64,000 bases of DNA from Pycnopodia helianthoides (lineage: Eukaryota; Echinodermata; Asteroidea; Forcipulatida; Asteriidae), in contig CM063255.1 of the NCBI GenBank assembly GCA_032158295.1, positions 8,956,094 to 9,020,093 of the forward strand. The letters run 5' to 3'. The position numbers and the translations under genes were made by a program. Below, in pieces: positions 58,501-64,000 of this stretch. Position 1 is the stretch's first letter. Every line of letters begins with the position of its first letter. The notes beneath the pieces are model-generated. The model saw only the letters and a list, made by a program, of their open reading frames with translations, was not told the DNA's origin and did no database searches.

Positions 58501-60570
58501 ATGTTGACCTTTACTTCCGGGTCAACCGGAAGTAAGACCATATCTCAAGAACTACACAGCCGAATTTTAAACTTTTTTCAGTTACAGACTCCTTGAGCAT
58601 TGGAGAATAGCCTTCGGTAACCGTGACCTCATGATGACCTTTGACCATGGGTCAACCGGAAGTAGGACCATATCTCAAGAACTACACAACTGATTTTTAA
58701 TCTGTTTTCAGTTATAGACTCCTTGGGCATTGGAGATTAGCCTTGGATAACCGTGACCCCATTTTGACCTTTACCTCTGGGTCAACCGGAAGTAGGACCA
58801 TATCTCAAGAACTACACAACTGATTTTCAATCTGTTTTCAGTTATAGACTCCTTGGGCATTGGAGATTATAGCCCTGGATAACCATGACCCCTTTTTGAC
58901 CTTTACCTATGGGTCAACCGGAAGTGAGACCATATATCAAGAACTACACAACTGATTTTCAATCTGTTTTTAGTTATAGACTCCTTGGGCATTGGAGATT
59001 AGCCTTGGATAACCGTGACCACATTTTGACCTTTACCTATGGGTCAACCGGAAGTGAGACCATTTCTCAAGAACTACACAACCGTTTTTCAAACTTTGTT
59101 CAGTTACAGACTCCTTGGGCATTGGAGAAAAACCTTTGGTAACTTTGACCTCATGTTGACCTAAAGTGGGACCATATCCCCAAAACTACTCAACCTATTT
59201 TCAAACATTTTTCAGTTATATAACCCTTGGGCATGGGTTCATCAATTCGTAACGTTTGTGGTGTATTATAGCTTACTTTTCCCTTTGCTTTCGGTTTCAA
59301 ACAAGATCTGATATTGTTTGATTTTCTTACACTGCGATGATCATTCGTGATTACCTGCATTCATTTCAAACACGATTCAGGATTTACACAAAATACATAA
59401 TTAGTTTAATTCCGAGCTACGAAAAAAACTTATTATGGTCAACAGAATGGAACAGCTCTGTGATTGTAAAATACAATCACCTTAGATCTAGTTTTTCTTT
59501 GAAGCTCTGTCTTTTCAAAATCTTTGAATTAAATTTATCGTTACAAAGCGCTATTAAAAACGACAAAAAGAAAGACGTTTCCCAATGAATGACTTAAAAC
59601 GATGACGACAGCCAAATACATACAACCAATAGGATGAACATAATCTATTTTTAACTTAAATTTGAGACGTTTGTCTTAGAGTTAAAAAGCACTGAATTCT
59701 AAAGCTGGCACTTATTGTTAATGAAACAAAACTGCTACTATTAAGTTAGATTCAGGCGGTTGAAGGTTTTTTTCACATTATCATATTGTATTTATGCACT
59801 CAATTCAAATCAGTTTAAAAACAATCAAAAATCCCGGAAGAGCCCACTAATGGCCTTACTCTTTTCCGGGTCGACACTGACCAGCTATTGGGACTCAGTT
59901 TCTTGTTGATGCGATACGGACGGAGCCTTCTCCATGTCAATTGTGAACCGACATTTTTCCCCAAACCAAACATTTAAACCAAGTCATGTTTTACTTCAAA
60001 CTCATTTTTTACTTTAAACTATGTCAAAGGCAAAGTACATTATTAGTAACTGTCCAAAGAAAAACATTCTAGATTCAAATCAAAATTCACTGATTATAAA
60101 TTTCTCATAGACACCATTTTCTCCAGAAATGTTATAAAATGCTGAAAAAATCACAAAATAGCATTCGAAGACGCCCCAATCACCCGATGTAAGCGAGATG
60201 TGGACGTACACGTTGTCTACTCTACAATAAGACCGACTTGATGAAAGTTCACTGGTTGGTTGGATGGTATATCGAACAGAACTGAGAGGATGGGAACAAA
60301 ATTAGTATTCCAAACTTTCCACACAACGATGTATTTTTACTTTGTTGTCAATGTGTTGATTATCAGACCTTTAACTTCTTTACTGTTCAGTATCAACGTT
60401 GGAGGGAACTTCACTTTGTGTTACAAATACGCATCGGTTTAAAACAATGGAGCTTCAGCTGCCGATTACGTCACCAGTGCGACTAGAGTTCACAGTCAAC
60501 ATGGGTGATTATTTAGAGGTCCACTTTTCCCTTAATGCTCCAGGTATTGATGAAGCGATGTATTTAGTTG
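54948..60570 (+). CDS. PAN/apple + Methyltransf_FA-like secreted protein gene, copy 3 (exons open, terminal exon not in window)
   Basis: PAN exon 54948-55337 (ATG 54968, preceded by TTGCAG) encodes 123 residues. A signal peptide comes first (MTVIASTLSMLAKILLMVVS, cleavage probably after VVNG), then seven cysteines at residues 28, 71, 75, 81, 87, 92 and 112. The pattern VVCAVYC..DDSCRSFNYC....CHL is the PAN/apple signature, a fold for protein or carbohydrate binding outside the cell. The donor is GAAG|GTAAAA, phase 1. The middle exon 60391-60570 is open and phase 1 at both ends (LEGTSLCVTNTHRFKTMELQ, then LEFTVNMGDYLEV and PGIDEAMYLV). Its shape, a beta-rich stretch ending in 'YxV|G', resembles the first half of Methyltransf_FA domains. 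The 5-kb intron is filled by two copies of a composite repeat. By spacing in copies 1-2 the terminal exon should lie near 62.4 kb, but a foldback element is there instead. Either it lies beyond 64 kb or the gene is truncated. Confidence 0.7.
55388..57193 (+). repeat. Composite repeat with hairpin head and 130-bp satellite, copy 1
   Basis: Opens with two tandem copies of the hairpin AGCTGTTCCG...CGGAACAGCT (55390-55421, 55459-55492), an ATT microsatellite (55510-55566), a unique body and about four 130-bp satellite monomers (56406-57020; 'CATATCTCAAG' starts at 56541, 56671, 56801, 56931). It ends with a hairpin, GTGATTGTTAGTTACAATCAC. Lies in the intron of gene copy 3. Confidence 0.75.
57194..59490 (+). 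repeat. Composite repeat with 130-bp satellite, copy 2
   Basis: Repeats copy 1 in direct orientation from its ATT tract and 'TTCTTTCTTTCCCTAAAATC', through a longer satellite array of about nine monomers (58015-59220), to 'GTGATTGTAAAATACAATCACC' near 59460. Monomers carry the phrases TTCCGGGTCAACCGGAAGT and TTTTCAGTTATAGA. Confidence 0.75.
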
Positions 60571-61540
60571 GTAAGTATCACTACAGTTGATATTCTCAAA
60601 GGTCAACCAAATCATATAAAAAACTATTCAAACAATTGCTGTCTTCTGATACTTGATATCCACCGGTGGGTTGAGTATAAACTAACCAACATCTTTTCAC
60701 TTTAGTATCGTGTCCTTTCTCACTTAAAAGTAAAGTTAAAATCTTAGTGTATACAATACAAGTCCCAAAAGTAATAGAACCCATCCCAGCCCTCTACAAT
60801 CTAAAACAAAATTCCTGGATCAGAAATGACCCAGATACTGGTCCTAGGGGGTCTGACCCATTTCTGAGTCAAGCTGACCTGGAAACTGGTTTAAAACTTG
60901 GATTTTGACTCTAATTATGCATCTGTTTGCCACGGGTCAGTTTATTATACACAACTGCCGGGTCATACTAACCCAGAAATGGTCCAGGACCCCTGCGACC
61001 TGGAATCACCTTCAACTCTGATCTGGGAATCAGGGATGGTGAGATTGAACTGAACCGTGGTCGATTAACTAGCACACATGAGCCGAAACATTTTCACACA
61101 CATTATATACTCTTGACAAGCAGGTTGAAAAATTATCCCTTCACGTTTTACGTAGACAAGAAATCGTACACTCTTTAGCATTGTGCAGTCCTACCATGTG
61201 GACCTTATTGCATTCTGTTATGCACTGTTCAGAATGAAAATAAAATCGATATTGAACTGAATAGAATCAATATTCATCGAGTTGCACACGTCCAAATAAT
61301 TTGTGCATTTTTTGGGCCGAGTCACTACCATTCCTATTCATAAATCCCCCCTCCCTTTAAGCGTAAAATGTTGGAAAATATGTGCAACTTATCTGGGTCA
61401 TTCCGTGCCAACTCACCTGAACTTCAGAAAAGTTTGGCAGGCTCTGTCTCAGATTTGTTTTTTAAACAATCCCCTATGGGTGCCTTGAACACACACAAAT
61501 TTTAGAGTCCTACTCCTTGGCATTCCTTAGGTATGACCCC

Positions 61541-61860
<320 letters not shown>

Positions 61861-61869
61861 ATCTGACCA

Positions 61870-63196
61870 GGAAGGTACGGAGCCCCTAAAGGGACAGGTT
61901 GAAAAAAGGTTTAAAAAAAAATCCAATATTATTTCGTTCCCTCGAAATATTAATTCATTCCCTCGAAATATTATTTCATTCCCTCGAATTAGTATTTCGT
62001 TCCCTCAAAATATTATTTCGTTCCCACGAAATAGTATTTTGTTTCCTCGAAATCATTTCATTACCACGAAATATTTATTCGTTCCCTCGAAATCATATCG
62101 TTCCCTCGTAATGTTAGTTAGAGGGAACAAAATAACATTTCGAGAGAATGAAATAAGTTATTTCGTGGGAACGAAATATTAATTTCGAGGGAACGAAATA
62201 ACATTTCAGGGAACGAAATAATATATTATTTCGTTTCCTCAAATTATTATTTCGTTTCCTCAAATAACATTTCGTTCCCTCGAAATAATTAAGCGGCTAC
62301 GGAGGCCTTGATATGCCATTTAATTTCAAAGTATCATTACGAGATCACCGTAAAACTAACAGCATTTTATTTTGTTCTATGTTTCTATGTTTTGTTGTTG
62401 TTGATTGTTTGTTTTTTCTTCGGGGGGGTTCAGGTTGTTTTCTTAATAATGGAATTTAAGTTTTATTATAGTCTCAGGTAGAGTGAGAAGTAAAGGGTTA
62501 ATAATGAAATATTTTTAAGGCTTAAGTTTTCAGCGTACAAAGAATAAACTGTATAACAATCTAATAGAGTTAAAGACAAGATGAATTCCTGGAAACAAAA
62601 GAGGTGTCAAACATTCTGCCGGGTGTTGTAGTATTTGCTTCGCTTAGTTAAGAAAGTCATTGAAGTAAAACCTGATGTAGTTGTAAGAGAATTTGGAAAT
62701 TACACACTAACATAATGGCTTTAATATTCCAGAAATTCTCATGGCATATCAAGGACTCTGTACCAGCTAAATTATTTCGTTCGAACGAAATAAATATATT
62801 TCGTTCCCTCGAAATACTATTTCGTTCCCTCAAAATGTTATTTCGTTCCCTCGAAATAATCTATTTCGTTCCCTCGAAATAATAATTCGAGGGAACGAAA
62901 TAACATTTCGAGGGAACGAAATAATATTTCTAGGGAACGAAATAACATTTCGAGGGAACGAAATAACATTTCGAGGGAACGAAATAACATTTCGAGGGAA
63001 CGAAATGATTTCGAGGTAACGAAATGATTTCGAGGGAACAAAATAATATTTCGAGGGAACGAAATAATATTTCGTGGGAATGAAATAGTATTTCGATGTA
63101 ACGAAATACTATTTCGAGTGAACGAAATAATTTGGTATTTTTTTTTACTTGTTCAATTTTTTTTTTACCTGTCCCCTTAGGGGCTCCGTAGGAAGG
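61870..63196. mobile_element. Foldback-type element with opposed palindromic minisatellite arms
   Basis: Element 61876-63190 (1315 bp) begins TACGGAGCCCCTAAAGGGAC and ends GTCCCCTTAGGGGCTCCGTA; GGAAGG flanks both sides (61870-61875, 63191-63196). Inside each end is an array of an 18-20-bp unit, ATTTCGTTCCCTCGAAAT, itself nearly palindromic: left 61925-62290, right 62772-63132, mostly in opposite orientation. The 480-bp centre is non-repetitive. A fragment of the left end is at 9883-9957. Confidence 0.8.
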
Positions 63197-63613
63197 GGTA
63201 CAAAAACCACTAATTTTTAAATTCTTTTCAATACCCCTGCCAAATACCAATCAAGGTGTGATTGATCTATCCTCATAATATGTCACACATTATGCACCTA
63301 GTTTATAGTCTCAAAAATGACAAAAAGTCATTGCACATGCCAAAATGTGGGTTTTTAAAGACCTAACTCTTGATATGCAAATGAGCCGTGCTACTTTTGA
63401 CAGTAGATTCTAGTTGATGGATACCAGATACTCTGTACAATAATTTGTAGCTACAAATCTTCTGTCCATTTGTAGATAAAGGCCTCTAAAAATGTTCAAA
63501 AACACAAAATATCAATTTGAAGGGGCGGGGCTTAATTTTGGGGGGGCATATCTCAAAAAGATTTTATGGTCATTTATTGTTGGAGTAACTACCAAACGTA
63601 TACCCCCCTTTAA

Positions 63614-64000
63614 AGGAACATTACAGGATTAGTTTTTGCTAACAAAACAGTTGCTGGCAGTGTAAGCACTTTATGTAATCCACCATATACATAAACTGAC
63701 AAACCTGTAGAGGTTTGAGATCGATCGACCATCTATCTGGGTCACGAGAAAATAGTGAAAAACCGATTACACATTTGCATGAAATCATATAGATTCAACA
63801 AATGAATAAAACGCTCACTGAGCGATCAACTCCAATCGGAAAATTAGTTTATTTATTTCTCATCAAATATGGCATTTCAGACAGAAATATTTCAAGGGAT
63901 GTTTTCTACTATCATCACCATTAGACCGTGTAAGTTTAATGTAAATTTGTGATCAAAAAGTATATTTTACAAGTTTTGTTCTTACCAATTCTGTAATGTT
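63614..64000. mobile_element. TTAA-type MITE family A, copy running off the window
   Basis: Starts after TTAA (63610-63613) with AGGAACATTACAGGATTAG. The last 16 bases of the window, CCAATTCTGTAATGTT, are the opposite terminal repeat lacking only its final bases. It abuts another repeat whose end, 'ACCAAACGTATACC', also occurs at 45251-45270. Confidence 0.8.

Noticed and set aside
58003..59142. Frames reading 'YRDPMLTFTSGSTG'
   Set aside because: They come from the 130-bp satellite; 130 is not a multiple of three, so the frame changes each unit.
60108..60330. Extra exon conserved between copies 2 and 3 (also 43390-43600)
   Set aside because: Similarity is high, but indels change the frame between copies and stops occur; conservation reflects recent duplication.
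61925..63132. CRISPR-like array of palindromic repeats
   Set aside because: Units are contiguous with no unique spacers, occur in both orientations, and the DNA is an animal genome.
61899..63250. Frames with repeated RSLE/LFRSLEM
   Set aside because: They are the 18-20-bp foldback arrays read as codons; frames exist on both strands.

Overview
The window is animal nuclear DNA: AT-rich, with GT-AG split genes, long introns and dense transposable elements. There are no operons or other prokaryotic features. A tRNA-derived SINE, a Penelope-like element, CR1/L2-like and L1/Tx1-like LINE fragments and many short inverted-repeat elements suggest a marine invertebrate. An echinoderm, probably a sea star, is my best guess; it rests on repeat style, not on a diagnostic gene.

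Layout. (1) 2164-9402, plus strand: the last six coding exons of a multi-pass membrane acyltransferase of the 'nose resistant to fluoxetine' (NRF-6) family; its 5' exons lie upstream of the window. (2) 16101-11632, minus strand: a complete four-exon gene for a long, acidic, low-complexity protein I do not recognise, with one reading-frame break near 13,050. The two genes converge on a 2.2-kb gene-free stretch. (3) About 17-61 kb: a degenerate tandem array of one gene family. Each copy has a PAN/apple exon with its own signal peptide, a middle exon and a terminal exon; the last two together resemble a farnesoic acid O-methyltransferase-like (Methyltransf_FA) domain. Copy 1 (23.7-27.4 kb) and copy 2 (41.2-46.0 kb) carry frameshifts and stops. 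Copy 3 (54.9-60.6 kb) is open in both exons present, but its terminal exon is not in the window. Upstream leader/promoter modules are duplicated more often than the gene bodies, and several carry a 61-nt signal-peptide-like exon.

Mobile elements make up much of the rest. Three sequence-distinct MITE families share TTAA target duplications and the same terminal motif, two of them with empty sites visible in this window. There is also a 1.3-kb foldback element built from two opposed arrays of an 18-20-bp palindromic repeat, a MULE-like element with a 9-bp target duplication, a 1.2-kb inverted-repeat element with an empty site, and a composite repeat carrying a 130-bp satellite, present twice at 55-59.5 kb and once inverted at 18.2-20.1 kb. 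A frame-broken Penelope-like retroelement with reverse transcriptase and GIY-YIG regions lies at 36.1-38.2 kb. The gene family and these elements interleave: much of the length difference between gene copies is element insertion.

All calls come from reading the sequence. Exon borders come from splice-site consensus, phase agreement and comparison between copies. No database search was run.
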